A DNA stretch of 64,000 nucleotides from Mucilaginibacter celer (GCF_003576455.2 NZ_CP032869.1:2914001-2978000); one strand, 5' to 3'; shown: positions 51,887-61,040, numbered from the stretch's first letter. A program made the numbers and translations. Notes: a model not told the origin generated them from the sequence alone.

Positions 51887-53335
51887 ATGAATAAGATCTT
51901 TATTATTATCTCTTTCGTTCTTTTTTCTCTATCCGCTTCGGCCCAGCAATTCGCACAATTTAATACCGGCTCTTTATATGACTCGTTCGAAAACCCATCG
52001 CAAAGGGCTTTTATACCTGATTCGAGCAGGGCTATAGCTTTTAACTTTTTTGTTCCGAATTTCGATGCTAATCTGTATGTAACCGGCAATGCTCAGCGGG
52101 CATTAAAAAGCCGCGCTTTTACCGGCAATTACGATGTATCGTCGTTAGCTCCTCCGGGCAGAGGCGGTTTAAACCACTTTAATGTAGGCGGAAACAACTA
52201 CTGGATAATGCTTAAGTTTTACACTAACCTGAGCGGCGATGTTGAAATGGGTTTTTCGGCGCAAAGCAGGGTTGAATCAAAAGGTTTACTTACAGATGAA
52301 TCGGTCCGCTTTTTTTCAGGTCCGGAAACCTTCCCCAAAGATTACTACGAAAACGTATTTAACAACCACTATAAACTGCAAATCTACGATCAGTTAAGCT
52401 ACACTTATCGCGAACGGATTGACAAGCAGTTGGCCATTGGTTTTAAATTAAGTTACCTGTCGGGTGTTCAGTACGCTAAAATTGATGTTGTAAACTCGGC
52501 AGTACAATTTAACAGGATCCAGGATATCAACGGCGAAGAAAGTGCAGATGTGTATATGCAGGGTCGCTATTATCACAGCTACGTACCCGGGCGTTTGGAT
52601 GGCCGCGATTTTCTGCCAAATTTCCGTAACCCTGGCGCATCAATAACCATGGGTGCCAGTTATCGTACCGAGGATGGTATAACCATACAAGGCAATGTTA
52701 AAGATCTTGGCTTTATACACTGGAGTAAACGTTCATTAATTACTGATTTTAATAACACCGTTACGATAAACGGGATCAATACCGCACACCGTGAGGACAG
52801 TATTTATAATACCAGTTATAAATTATTTACCGGTAACGGCACCTTAACCGGTTTTAACACCAAAACCAACGCCAAAGCCGAGTTAAGTGTAACCAAAAAC
52901 TATTGGTTTGATGACGAAAAAACAATAAGGTATTTCCCAACCGTTATTGCTCAAAAAGAATTATTTTATTCGGGCTTTACCGGTGCCTGGGTAAACTCGG
53001 TACAAAAAAACAACCTGGTAGGTACATTAACGGCTACTTATGACGATTATAAGCTTTTTAACCTGGGCCTGCAGTTTATGGTTAAATCGCCCAACGCAGA
53101 GTTTTTTATAGGTACCGAACGTTTGGTTAACACAGGACGGTTTACACTTGCTGCCCTTAACAATACCGGGCAAATAAACCATGTGGGCAATTATACCGGT
53201 GCTGATATCTTTTTTGGCTTTTCGTTAAAGTTTGGCCGTGTGATAGAACATCCTATGAATGCGAGCTATATACCAATGGGTGAAAAGGGATTTTTCGGCA
53301 GGTTATTTGGCCGCATCTTTAAAACCTACCGGTAA
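51887..53335 (+). CDS. Outer-membrane beta-barrel-like protein, DUF5723 type
   Basis: 482 residues. Signal peptide (MNKIFIIISFVLFSLSASAQ), then a long run of amphipathic beta strands with aromatic residues (NYWIMLKFYTNLSGDVEMGFSA, about residues 106-127; LGFIHWSKRSLITDF) ending GRLFGRIFKTYR. This pattern fits an outer-membrane barrel as in PorV/DUF5723-type proteins of Bacteroidota. Function unknown; it could help export or act as a porin-like structure. The 3' end meets the convergent tsaB gene without a gap. Confidence 0.72.
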   Translation: MNKIFIIISFVLFSLSASAQQFAQFNTGSLYDSFENPSQRAFIPDSSRAIAFNFFVPNFDANLYVTGNAQRALKSRAFTGNYDVSSLAPPGRGGLNHFNVGGNNYWIMLKFYTNLSGDVEMGFSAQSRVESKGLLTDESVRFFSGPETFPKDYYENVFNNHYKLQIYDQLSYTYRERIDKQLAIGFKLSYLSGVQYAKIDVVNSAVQFNRIQDINGEESADVYMQGRYYHSYVPGRLDGRDFLPNFRNPGASITMGASYRTEDGITIQGNVKDLGFIHWSKRSLITDFNNTVTINGINTAHREDSIYNTSYKLFTGNGTLTGFNTKTNAKAELSVTKNYWFDDEKTIRYFPTVIAQKELFYSGFTGAWVNSVQKNNLVGTLTATYDDYKLFNLGLQFMVKSPNAEFFIGTERLVNTGRFTLAALNNTGQINHVGNYTGADIFFGFSLKFGRVIEHPMNASYIPMGEKGFFGRLFGRIFKTYR

Positions 53336-54028
53336 TTAAAGAGCTTTTTTACCGGCAATGAAATCTTTAAGGTAGTAAGGCTCAAAATAAGCTACATCTT
53401 CAAACTGCCCCGCGTTAAATTTTTTTGCGGCCATTACCGTAAGATGCGTGGCCGAGTTTGCAAAATCATCCAAAAACAAGGCATTAGGGTTTGAGCCTAA
53501 AGTGGTTTTGCATTTTTCGGCGCCATCGCCAAAAAAAAGAATTTTATGATTTTCGAGGTATGATGAAAAGCTGTGCCCATCTATAATATCGGCAGCTGTT
53601 TCGCGCACCCGGTTTCCTGCGGTATCAAACAAGGCGGTGTACACCTCCATGCGCCGGGCATCTATCATCGGGCACAACAGCATGCCCTCCTGCGGCTCAA
53701 ACTCACCGGCAGTTAAAACACCATAAGCCATCGCCTCCAGGGTTTCGATAGCGATAAGTGGCTTATCAAGCGCAAAACATAAGCCCTTGGCAGTTGATAC
53801 GCCAATGCGCAAACCGGTATACGATCCGGGACCGCTGCTTACAGCAATGGCATCAAGCTCATTATAATTTAAATTTTGAGCAGCCAGCAACTCATCAATA
53901 TAAAGGGTAATCACCTCAGCATGGATGTTGCGGGCGTTGATCTGTTTAAAATTAACAACTTCAGCATTGCGCGAAAGCGCTACAGAACAGGATGTAGTTG
54001 CGGTTTCTATTTGTAAGATAGTGCTCAT
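53336..54028 (-). CDS. tsaB: tRNA threonylcarbamoyladenosine biosynthesis protein TsaB
   Basis: 230 residues from ATG 54028 (MSTILQIETATTSCSVALS). An ASKHA-fold protein that pairs with TsaD to place the t6A modification on tRNAs reading ANN codons; essential in most bacteria. The signature VSSGPGSYTGLRIGVSTAKGL is split here by the usual loop, with SSGPGSYTGLRIG seen at about residues 65-77. Ends in FEPYYLKDF, typical for the family. An in-frame TTG at 54037 overlaps yidD and is less likely. Confidence 0.93.
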   Translation of the reverse strand: MSTILQIETATTSCSVALSRNAEVVNFKQINARNIHAEVITLYIDELLAAQNLNYNELDAIAVSSGPGSYTGLRIGVSTAKGLCFALDKPLIAIETLEAMAYGVLTAGEFEPQEGMLLCPMIDARRMEVYTALFDTAGNRVRETAADIIDGHSFSSYLENHKILFFGDGAEKCKTTLGSNPNALFLDDFANSATHLTVMAAKKFNAGQFEDVAYFEPYYLKDFIAGKKAL

Positions 54029-54033
54029 AGTAT

Positions 54034-54276
54034 TCAAGGTACCGGATCATGCCCGTGTCCACCCCAGGGGTTACAACTGGCAATGCGTTTAATAGTTAAC
54101 CACCCACCTTTAAATGCTCCATACTTTTTGATAGCCTCAACACCATATTGCGAGCAGGTGGGCGTATACCGGCACACAGCGGGCGATAACGGAGAAATAA
54201 AGTATTGATAGATTTTGATAAGCAAAACAAAAATCCCACCTACAAGTGTTTTCAAAATTTTTGCTATCATCTTCAT
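54034..54276 (-). CDS. yidD: Membrane protein insertion efficiency factor YidD
   Basis: 80 residues with the family block [19 protein letters not shown] and a [20 protein letters not shown] end. A small membrane-associated protein with an amphipathic helix that helps YidC insert proteins. It begins with a hydrophobic stretch ([16 protein letters not shown]). As in most bacteria it follows rnpA; the gap is 8 bases, so the two are co-expressed. Confidence 0.95.
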   Translation of the reverse strand: MKMIAKILKTLVGGIFVLLIKIYQYFISPLSPAVCRYTPTCSQYGVEAIKKYGAFKGGWLTIKRIASCNPWGGHGHDPVP

Positions 54277-54284
54277 ACCTTCTT

Positions 54285-54689
54285 TTAATTAGCCTGCTTT
54301 AAGTTGTCGGCAGTAAGTTCATTACTTAGCTGGATCAGCAACTTCAGCATTTTTTTTTCGAAGAAAAGATAGGGTTCAATCTCCTTACCTATATATCCAA
54401 CCGAAATCAGCACCTTTTTATCGCACATATCTAATGTTTGATACAATTGCTGCTGCTTATGCAGGCGGTAGGTTTCGCGCATTAATCTTTTTATTGTATT
54501 ACGATCAACAGCGTGCTTATAACGCTTTTTTGAAACCGAAAATAAAATTTGCGCGGGATAAGGCTGCGGCTCAGAGTTTAAAAGCCAGGATACCCGGAAG
54601 GGATAACATAAAAAAGAAGAACCACTATGAAAAAGCTTGTCTATAAGCCTTTTGTTACATAACCGTTCTTCTTTTTTAAAAGTATACAT
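54285..54689 (-). CDS. rnpA: Ribonuclease P protein component
   Basis: 134 residues from ATG 54689 ([20 protein letters not shown]). The frame continues further upstream, with ATGs at 54698 and 54719; the chosen one matches the family start. The RNR-type signature is [25 protein letters not shown] (about residues 60-84, carrying the conserved arginines and lysines that bind precursor-tRNA leader). It is the protein part of RNase P, which matures the 5' ends of tRNAs. It lies between rpmH and yidD as usual. Confidence 0.93.
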   Translation of the reverse strand: MYTFKKEERLCNKRLIDKLFHSGSSFLCYPFRVSWLLNSEPQPYPAQILFSVSKKRYKHAVDRNTIKRLMRETYRLHKQQQLYQTLDMCDKKVLISVGYIGKEIEPYLFFEKKMLKLLIQLSNELTADNLKQAN

Positions 54690-54764
54690 AGTTGCCATTA
54701 TTGAACCGGAGGTGAGCATATAAAACGGTTCCAAACCCTTTTAAAAAGGGCAGGGCAACCTTAA

Positions 54765-54923
54765 TTATGCTTTGTGCCTGCCTTCGTCAGATACAGTTAA
54801 TCTTTTCCTGCCTTTTGCTCTTCTGGCTGCTAATACTCTTCTGCCGTTTGCAGTTGACATGCGTTCACGGAAACCGTGTTTATTTCTTCTTTTTCTTTGA
54901 GAAGGCTGAAACGTTCTTTTCAT
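54765..54923 (-). CDS. rpmH: 50S ribosomal protein L34
   Basis: A 52-codon gene too short for many gene finders: [18 protein letters not shown], then [21 protein letters not shown] and a C-terminal extension [11 protein letters not shown]. The sequence is the standard highly basic L34, which binds 23S rRNA. It is followed by rnpA and yidD in the conserved order. A consensus promoter is seen 42 bases upstream. Confidence 0.97.
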   Translation of the reverse strand: MKRTFQPSQRKRRNKHGFRERMSTANGRRVLAARRAKGRKRLTVSDEGRHKA

Positions 54924-54964
54924 GGCTATTTTATTCTATTCGTCGTCTTTTTTAAACAAGAGCG

Positions 54965-54995
54965 CAAATGTAGTTATTTTATTTATTAATTCAAA
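54965..54995 (-). promoter_or_regulatory. Consensus promoter of the rpmH-rnpA-yidD group
   Basis: On the minus strand TACATTTG (54972 to 54965) is an exact TAnnTTTG and TTTG (54995 to 54992) lies 19 bases upstream, the best promoter match in the window. Transcription would start near 54958. Confidence 0.85.
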
Positions 54996-55091
54996 TACTA
55001 TTTTTCTTATCAAATAAGATATTTTATCTAAGGCATTTAGCAGCATTAAAAACTGTTAAATAGCTGCCTTGGTATACAGCGTCGAAAACAA

Positions 55092-55140
55092 AAGCCCTAA
55101 AATTAGCAATAGTTTTAGTATTGCTTAATTTTAAGGGCTT
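55092..55140 (-). terminator. Terminator downstream of the ankyrin gene
   Basis: Arms 55092-55110 and 55120-55140 pair over about 18-19 positions (AAGCCCTAAAATTA with its complement, with one bulge). On the minus strand the hairpin ends in GGGCTTTTGTTTT, so it can stop transcription from the ankyrin gene. A second, weaker stem-loop lies at 55030-55070. Confidence 0.75.
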
Positions 55141-55203
55141 AACACAAATTAAAACCGGTTTAATCAACCTGATTCGTTTATTTACTTATAGGGGTCTGCT
55201 TGC

Positions 55204-55782
55204 TTATTGAAAAGGGATGGCGTAAGTGCCACCGGTGTTTTTAATGCTTGCCGTTACCGGGTAGGTGTTATCCAGCAGCGAGGCCATTTGTTGCTTGTCG
55301 GTTTCCTTAGCATAATCAATAGCTGCTTTATGCTGCTTATCTTTTAGTTTGGGATTGGCACCGTGCTCAAGCAGGCTTTTTACCGCATTGGCATTGCCGC
55401 TGTTTACGGCCATCATCAGGGCCGTGGCGCCGCCGGCGTTGTGCGCGTTGGTATTGGGATAGTAGTGTAGCAACATACCTACCAATACATCGTTTCCTTT
55501 GTCGGCTGCAATCATGAGGGCAGTATTTCCATCTGCATCCTTGCCATCCACCTTAACGTCTGTTTGCAGTATCAGGTTTACAATCCTGTCCTGGTTGTTT
55601 TTCACTGCGGCTATTAAAGGGGTATTGCCATTCTGATCTTTAGCTTTCAGGTTAACTCCCCTGTTCAGCAAAAATTTAACGCCCTGAACATCATTGTCGC
55701 CAATAGCTGTAAAAATGTTTTGTGCAAAAATGGGTAATGAGCATACCAACAGTAAACTCAATAAAGTAAATCTCTTTTTCAT
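55204..55782 (-). CDS. Exported ankyrin-repeat protein
   Basis: 192 residues. Signal peptide (MKKRFTLLSLLLVCSLPIFAQ) followed by four ankyrin repeats, each with the usual GNTPLIAAV / GNTALMIAADKGN / GATALMMAVNSGN pattern (about residues 25-160) and a short tail. Ankyrin repeats bind other proteins; the partner in the periplasm is unknown. The gene stands alone between a terminator and a 371-base gap. Confidence 0.87.
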   Translation of the reverse strand: MKKRFTLLSLLLVCSLPIFAQNIFTAIGDNDVQGVKFLLNRGVNLKAKDQNGNTPLIAAVKNNQDRIVNLILQTDVKVDGKDADGNTALMIAADKGNDVLVGMLLHYYPNTNAHNAGGATALMMAVNSGNANAVKSLLEHGANPKLKDKQHKAAIDYAKETDKQQMASLLDNTYPVTASIKNTGGTYAIPFQ

Positions 55783-56153
55783 TAATAATCAATAATTTAA
55801 AATGCTTTCCGTTGTACAAATCATTGCAAGTAACGAAAAAAAGAGATTAAGAATTTTCGGCTGAGTTAGCTTTACCCATATTTTCAGGAAAATATGGTTG
55901 AAATTTTTTTTCATTAAAATTAAATACATCACCCATTTCTCGTCACGAAAATGAACAAAATGAACAGTCGTAATTGGCTAAATTTCGGCTTCTTAAATAA
56001 ACAATTACATTTACCGTTAATTAATAGTTTACCGGCTTACCTCTTTAAAGAATACTACATGACAAATCCATGACAATTTCTGCTCAAAAAAAATTAAACA
56101 AAATAGCTCTAAACAGATTTTTCGGTGTACTTTCAACACTTTCAGCCATCCTC
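55783..56153. other. 371-base divergent intergenic region
   Basis: It separates the divergent ankyrin and ChaN-like genes. A perfect 10-base palindrome with a 2-base loop lies at 55876-55897 (CCATATTTTC/GAAAATATGG) and is followed on the plus strand by a T-run, like a terminator, but no gene ends there. I saw no protein or RNA gene signature otherwise. Confidence 0.5.
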
Positions 56154-57032
56154 ATGAAATACTTATTGCTTTTAATTTTAACGCTGTTTTCTATGTTTGC
56201 TTTCGGTCAGGAACTACCGACAAATCATTATAAAATATACAGCACCAAAAGGCAAAAAATCATATCGCCAGATGACATTATTAGTGATATAGAAAATGCC
56301 GATGTGTTGTTTTTTGGCGAGGAACACAATGATTCGACAGCGCATTATCTCGAATACCTGCTATTTAAAAAGCTGGCAGAAAAGTATCCCCAGAAAGCAG
56401 CCCTATCCATGGAGATGTTTCAAACCGATTGTCAACTGGTGTTGAATGAATACCTGGCCGGCTTTATCCGCGAAAAAAACCTGGTAACCGAGGGCCGTGC
56501 CTGGCCTAATTATAAGGATTACAAGCCATTGATTGAGTTAGCCAAAACCAATCAGATCCCGGTGATAGCCGCCAACACTCCTACCCGTTATACCAATATG
56601 GTTACGCGCCTCGGCCTTGATGGTTTAAAACAACTTGATGAGCAGGCAAAAAGCTATCTCCCACCCTTACCTATTGATACCGCCACGGGTGCCTATTATG
56701 ATAAATTTGTGCAAATTATGGGTGGCCATGCTTCTATGCCGGGCATGCAGATCTATCAATCGCAAAATTTATGGGACGCAACCATGGCCTGGTCAATAGC
56801 ACAGTTTTATAAAAAACATAAAGATTTTAAAATACTTCAGCTAAACGGAGGTTTTCATAGCGAAGAAAAGCTGGGAATAGTGGCCCAGTTAAAAAAATAC
56901 AATTCAAAAATACGGGTGCTGAACGTAACTTCCTTATCAGACGATAGTTTTAACAATCCCGATTGGAGCCAATTCACAAAACTGGCAGATTATATTATCC
57001 TTACAGACCCGGGGTTGCCGAAAACAAGGTAG
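56154..57032 (+). CDS. ChaN family protein (haem-binding/uptake type), exported
   Basis: 292 residues from ATG 56154 (MKYLLLLILTLFSMFAFGQ, a signal peptide); the frame is open 28 codons upstream, without a leader. The ChaN/DUF399 family motifs are seen: ADVLFFGEEHNDSTAHYLEYLLF (about residues 45-67, key GEEH), KAALSMEMFQTD and VTEGRAWPNYKDYKPLIELAK, and a late LQLNGGFHSE. In Campylobacter ChaN binds haem cofacially at the outer membrane; some relatives are erythromycin-esterase-like. No haem-transport genes are next to it, so the ligand here is open. Confidence 0.83.
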   Translation: MKYLLLLILTLFSMFAFGQELPTNHYKIYSTKRQKIISPDDIISDIENADVLFFGEEHNDSTAHYLEYLLFKKLAEKYPQKAALSMEMFQTDCQLVLNEYLAGFIREKNLVTEGRAWPNYKDYKPLIELAKTNQIPVIAANTPTRYTNMVTRLGLDGLKQLDEQAKSYLPPLPIDTATGAYYDKFVQIMGGHASMPGMQIYQSQNLWDATMAWSIAQFYKKHKDFKILQLNGGFHSEEKLGIVAQLKKYNSKIRVLNVTSLSDDSFNNPDWSQFTKLADYIILTDPGLPKTR

Positions 57033-57040
57033 CCGACAGA

Positions 57041-57090
57041 TCGTGGTTCATAGTTCATGATGGACGACCAAAAACTACTATGAACCACGA
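57041..57090. terminator. Inverted repeat between convergent chaN-like and mscL genes
   Basis: TCGTGGTTCATAGT (57041-57054) and ACTATGAACCACGA (57077-57090) form a perfect 14-base stem with a 22-base loop. A-rich sequence follows on the plus side. It likely insulates the two convergent genes, or is a dispersed repeat. Confidence 0.6.
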
Positions 57091-57106
57091 ACTAACTGGA
57101 AAAAAA

Positions 57107-57517
57107 TTACGCTTTCTTCGCTAACAGATCGCGAATTTCGGTAAGTAATACCTCTTCTTTAGATGGCGCAGGAGGGGCGGCCGGCGCTTCTGCTTCCTTC
57201 TTTTTAAGAGCATTTATGCCTTTTACAATTATAAATATACAAAAGGCAATAATCAGAAATTCAATTACAGTATTAATAAAATTACCTACGTTAATATCAA
57301 CCGCAGGGGTTTTGGTAACTTCATTGGCAGCTTTAAGGTGTATTTTTAGATCTTTAAAATCAACACCTCCGGTTAGCAAGCCCACGGGCGGCATAACAAT
57401 GTCATTAACCAGCGAGGTAACAATTTTGCCAAATGCAGCGCCGATGATAACACCCACAGCAAGGTCAACCACATTCCCGCGCGAAGCAAATTCTCTAAAT
57501 TCTTTTATTATAGCCAT
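57107..57517 (-). CDS. mscL: Large-conductance mechanosensitive channel
   Basis: 136 residues from ATG 57517 ([20 protein letters not shown]); 10 upstream codons in frame are rejected. The first membrane helix holds [24 protein letters not shown], spread over residues 9-32, and the second the hydrophobic [20 protein letters not shown] region. A cytoplasmic C-terminal helix ends in [15 protein letters not shown]. Forms a pentameric pore that opens under membrane tension to release solutes on osmotic downshock. Between the helices the loop is longer than in E. coli by a few residues; the family length is 130-140. Confidence 0.96.
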   Translation of the reverse strand: MAIIKEFREFASRGNVVDLAVGVIIGAAFGKIVTSLVNDIVMPPVGLLTGGVDFKDLKIHLKAANEVTKTPAVDINVGNFINTVIEFLIIAFCIFIIVKGINALKKKEAEAPAAPPAPSKEEVLLTEIRDLLAKKA

Positions 57518-57668
57518 AAATTTAAGTTTGGTTGATAAAGTTAGCAATAATACACAAGTAAGTTTTTATAGCGATTTTTGTTTGACGCAAAAACAATTAT
57601 CCAACTAATACATTTAACAACTTTATAGCAGACGCATCAAGTAATTTTCAGTTAATATTAATTTGATG

Positions 57669-57676
57669 TATTTTTG
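57669..57676 (+). promoter_or_regulatory. Promoter -7 element before rpoN
   Basis: TATTTTTG matches TAnnTTTG exactly, 14 bases before the rpoN ATG. A TTTTC stretch at about 57645 could serve as a weak -33 contact. Confidence 0.5.
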
Positions 57677-57690
57677 GCTACGTCTTAATT

Positions 57691-59166
57691 ATGCTTAAAC
57701 AGAACCTTCAACAAAAACTTTTACAAAAACTTTCGCCGCAGCAAATTCAATTTATAAAATTGCTGCAGGTGCCTACCGTTTCGCTTGATACCAGGATAAA
57801 AGAAGAACTGGAAGAAAACCCCGCGCTTGAAGATCTGAGCCTCACTAATTTAAACGAACCCGAAGAACAATACCCGGATCGCGACCCCGACGATGATTAC
57901 AACAACAACGACGAGGAAAAAGGCGAGATGGATGAATTTAATATTGACGATTACCTGCAGGAAGATAACGTGAATGATTATGGCTCGCGCTATGATCAAA
58001 ACGGCGACGACGAGGATGAACGCAAGGAAATACCTATTGCCGTACAAAGCTCATTTTTTGAAAGCCTGCAACTACAGCTTGACCTTTTGGTACTGAGCGA
58101 CAAGGATTTTATGATAGGCAAGCAGATCATCGGCAGCCTTGACGATGATGGTTACCTGCGCCGCCCTATTATGTCGCTTACTGATGACCTTGCATTTTCG
58201 CAAAATGTATTTGCCGAAGATGAAGAGGTTGAGGATATGCTGAAGGTGATACAGGGCTTTGACCCGGCAGGTGTTGGTGCACGAAGCCTGCAGGAGTGTT
58301 TATTGATCCAGTTGCGTAAAAAAGACCCGAACGACCCTATTATAAAGAAAGCCATTCTGGTTGTCGAAAATTATCTCGACGAGTTTACACGCAAACACTA
58401 CGACAAACTCGAAAAATCGCTTAATCTTAATTCGATTGAGCTTCGCGGTGTTATTAATGAGATTCTGAAACTGAACCCGAAACCGGGCGACTCGAACGAG
58501 ATCAATACCAAGCAAATGCAGGTGATCCCGGATTTTCATATCACCAATAATGATGGCACACTTGTGCTTACGCTTAACTCTAAAAACGCACCGGAGTTAA
58601 AAGTAAGCCGATCGTACCAGGAAATGTTTCAGCACTATGATAAAGCTTCGCAAAAAGATAAAAAGCTGAAAGAAGCGGTTCAATTTGTAAAACAAAAACT
58701 CGATTCGGCCAAGTGGTTTATTGATGCCATTAAACAGCGCCAGCAAACGCTGCTTAAAACCATGAATGCCATTATGCAATACCAATACGAGTTTTTCCTT
58801 ACCGGCGACGACAAAAACCTGAAGCCGATGATATTAAAAGATATTGCCGACAGGATTGGTATGGATATCTCAACCGTATCGCGCGTAGCCAACTCCAAAT
58901 ACGTACAAACCGAATTTGGTACCTTCCTGCTCAAATCATTCTTCTCCGAAGCTATCCAGACAGAAAGTGGTGAAGAGGTTTCTAACAAAGAGGTAAAAAA
59001 GATCCTGGAAGAACATATTGGCAAAGAGGATAAACGTCATCCGCTTGCGGATGAGAAACTAACCGAGATTTTGAAAGATGCAGGTTACAATATTGCCCGC
59101 CGTACGGTTGCCAAATACCGTGAGCAGATGAATATCCCCGTAGCAAGGTTGAGGAAAGAATTATAA
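57691..59166 (+). CDS. rpoN: RNA polymerase sigma-54 factor
   Basis: 491 residues. Region I starts LQQKLLQKLSPQQIQFIKLLQVPTVSLDTRI (about residues 5-35; the glutamine/leucine-rich activator-interacting region), followed by an acidic region II (about 55-110: DPDDDYNNNDEEKG, EDNVNDYGSRYDQNGDDEDE), core-binding and DNA-binding domains, and the C-terminal RpoN box ARRTVAKYREQMNIPVARL. It directs polymerase to -24/-12 promoters with AAA+ activators. It is a single gene with a terminator right after it. No activator gene lies in the window. Confidence 0.96.
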   Translation: MLKQNLQQKLLQKLSPQQIQFIKLLQVPTVSLDTRIKEELEENPALEDLSLTNLNEPEEQYPDRDPDDDYNNNDEEKGEMDEFNIDDYLQEDNVNDYGSRYDQNGDDEDERKEIPIAVQSSFFESLQLQLDLLVLSDKDFMIGKQIIGSLDDDGYLRRPIMSLTDDLAFSQNVFAEDEEVEDMLKVIQGFDPAGVGARSLQECLLIQLRKKDPNDPIIKKAILVVENYLDEFTRKHYDKLEKSLNLNSIELRGVINEILKLNPKPGDSNEINTKQMQVIPDFHITNNDGTLVLTLNSKNAPELKVSRSYQEMFQHYDKASQKDKKLKEAVQFVKQKLDSAKWFIDAIKQRQQTLLKTMNAIMQYQYEFFLTGDDKNLKPMILKDIADRIGMDISTVSRVANSKYVQTEFGTFLLKSFFSEAIQTESGEEVSNKEVKKILEEHIGKEDKRHPLADEKLTEILKDAGYNIARRTVAKYREQMNIPVARLRKEL

Positions 59167-59187
59167 TTTACTTGAATTGATAAAATG

Positions 59188-59216
59188 ATGCCCCTTGATA
59201 AATAATTAAGGGGCAT
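59188..59216. terminator. Bidirectional terminator between rpoN and the sigma factor gene
   Basis: ATGCCCCTT (59188-59196) pairs with AAGGGGCAT (59208-59216) around an 11-base loop, followed by TTATT. It ends rpoN on the plus strand and touches the stop codon of the convergent sigma factor gene. Confidence 0.82.
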
Positions 59217-60460
59217 TATTCATTATATCCTTTCTGCAGGGCGTTCAGATCTTTTAAAATCCTGTTTTTATCGGCCAGTGTTTTAGCCAGTTTAAGGGCC
59301 GATTGCAAATGGGTTATTGCCGAGTTATTATCTACCCCGGTATACAGGTAGCCCAACAATACGTGATAGAGATGATTGGTATCCAGTTTTAACTTTTCAG
59401 CTTCTACAATGGCTTTTTCCTTTCCTTTCACCATGGCTAAAGCATAAGCCCGGTTTAATGCTGCAGCAGGCGAGTAGGCAGAGATCAACAACCGGTTATA
59501 AAGCATCAGGATATTCTCCCATTTTTCGGCAGTGTCGGTTTTAACGGTATGCCAATAGGCAATGGCAGCTTCAATATGATACTTACCGGCATCGCTGCCT
59601 TTTGATGCAAGGTTAAGGAAATGCCTTCCTTTTGCTATCAGTTCATCATTCCAAAGGTTCCTGTCCTGGTCGTGATAACGTACCATGTCCCCGTTTTCAT
59701 CAACCCGGGCATCAAACCGCGAAGCATGAAAACACATCAGCGCTAATAAGGCGTTCACTTCGGGCAAATTGGTCTGTTTATTTTCTATCAGCAGATAATT
59801 AAGCCGCATGGCTTCAAGGCACAAATCTTTTCTTAACGTAAGGCTTTGGCAACTGGAGTAATAACCCTCGTTAAACAACAGGTACAATGTCTTCAGTACA
59901 ATGCTTAACCTGCCAACAATCTCAGCAGGTGCTGGAAAAATTATCTTAACTTTTTGCTCACGCAATTTTTCCTTAGCCCTGAACAGGCGTTTATTGATGG
60001 TATCTTTATTTGATAAAAAAGCATCCGCAATTTCATCAATCCCAAAACCGCAAAGAATACGCAGTGCAAGGCCTATCTGTGCACCGGCCGGTAGCGCCGG
60101 ATGACATATCGCAAACATCATTTGCAGCTGGCTATCGGTAATATTTTGATCGGAAAGGTCGATTTCTGCCTCTTCCGGCTCATCGCCATCCACAACAAGT
60201 CCTTCGGCTATTTTTTGTTTAAAACGGTTGCCGCGTCGTATATAATCGGTTGCCTTGTTGCGGGCTACGGTATATAGCCAGCCTGTGGGGTTATCTGGCA
60301 AACCTTTTATGCCCCAGGTTTCAGCTGCGGTTAAAAAGGTGTCGCTGGCTATGTCTTCGGCGGCTTCAATATGTTCAAAGCCAAAATAATGGCATAGCAC
60401 GGCTATGATCTTTTGGTATTCGGTACGGAATAAATGAGGTAAAAGCTGATCCTGCTGCAT
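59216..60460 (-). CDS. Sigma-70-like factor with C-terminal TPR-like domain (DUF6596 type)
   Basis: 414 residues. The N-terminal half is an ECF-like sigma factor: region 2 (FGFEHIEAAEDIASDTFLTAAE and WLYTVARNKATDYIRR, about residues 27-80) and a region 4 helix-turn-helix (FGIDEIADAFLSNKDTINKRLFRAKEKLRE, about residues 138-167). The C-terminal half (about 185-410) is helical with TPR-like repeats (YHVLLGYLYTG, LNRAYALAMVKGKEKAIVEAEK). This fusion is known in bacteria as the DUF6596 sigma group, usually paired with a YCII protein, as here. The start MQQDQLLPHLFRTEYQ follows the strong hairpin at 60469-60492. Confidence 0.9.
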   Translation of the reverse strand: MQQDQLLPHLFRTEYQKIIAVLCHYFGFEHIEAAEDIASDTFLTAAETWGIKGLPDNPTGWLYTVARNKATDYIRRGNRFKQKIAEGLVVDGDEPEEAEIDLSDQNITDSQLQMMFAICHPALPAGAQIGLALRILCGFGIDEIADAFLSNKDTINKRLFRAKEKLREQKVKIIFPAPAEIVGRLSIVLKTLYLLFNEGYYSSCQSLTLRKDLCLEAMRLNYLLIENKQTNLPEVNALLALMCFHASRFDARVDENGDMVRYHDQDRNLWNDELIAKGRHFLNLASKGSDAGKYHIEAAIAYWHTVKTDTAEKWENILMLYNRLLISAYSPAAALNRAYALAMVKGKEKAIVEAEKLKLDTNHLYHVLLGYLYTGVDNNSAITHLQSALKLAKTLADKNRILKDLNALQKGYNE

Positions 60461-60468
60461 AAAACAAG

Positions 60469-60492
60469 CAGCCTCCCGTTTATGGGAGGCTG
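60469..60492 (-). terminator. Strong hairpin between the YCII and sigma factor genes
   Basis: CAGCCTCCC (60469-60477) pairs perfectly with GGGAGGCTG (60484-60492) around a 6-base loop. On the minus strand it is followed by CTTGTTTT and then the ATG of the sigma factor gene 8 bases on. It looks like a partial terminator that would let only a fraction of transcripts reach the sigma gene. Confidence 0.75.
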
Positions 60493-60500
60493 TAATTCAT

Positions 60501-60851
60501 TTAAACTTCCATCGGGATGATAGGCCGAACCTCTACGCTGCCGCCTACCGATAATATGGGGCAACCTTTTGATAGTTCGGTGGCTTCCTGTAATGATGCG
60601 GCTCTGATGATGCTGTATCCACCTATGGCCTCCTTAACTTCAACATAAGGGCCGTCTGTTATTACATCATCCGGCTTTACTACGCTGCCGTTGGTATCCA
60701 GCCTGTTGCCAACGGCTACCAGCTTGTTTTGGGCAGCTATCCCGCCAATCCACTCGCGCCAGTAATTCATCATGGTTTGCATTTGTTCGGGCGAGCGTTG
60801 TACCGCGCTTGCTTCTGCATCTCTTCTGAAAATCAATAAGAACTCGTTCAC
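60501..60851 (-). CDS. YCII-related protein (DGPF domain)
   Basis: 116 residues of the YCII fold: MNEFLLIFRRDAEAS at the start and ITDGPYVEVKEAIGGYSII (about residues 65-83), the DGPF/Y-type motif. Such proteins are commonly encoded next to DUF6596-type sigma factors and are thought to act as sensors or small enzymes. It is upstream of the sigma gene in the same direction (40-base gap with the hairpin). Substrate unknown. Confidence 0.9.
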   Translation of the reverse strand: MNEFLLIFRRDAEASAVQRSPEQMQTMMNYWREWIGGIAAQNKLVAVGNRLDTNGSVVKPDDVITDGPYVEVKEAIGGYSIIRAASLQEATELSKGCPILSVGGSVEVRPIIPMEV

Positions 60852-61040
60852 GTTGTTTTGAATTTAATGGTTAAAAACCAAAAGACGATCAGGCTAACCG
60901 GAATTGGACAGGCACTTGATTTTTTTTATTAAAGTAGCGAGAAATATGCATTGGCCCAAAATGAATTAATTTTAAACGACATATTGGAAATCAGAAGCGT
61001 TAAATAGTGCTAATTTATCTGCCTTAAAAACACAAAGTAT

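Noticed and set aside
54767..54955. 62-codon plus-strand frame over rpmH
   Set aside because: The minus strand codes a textbook L34 protein; the plus frame is its reverse.
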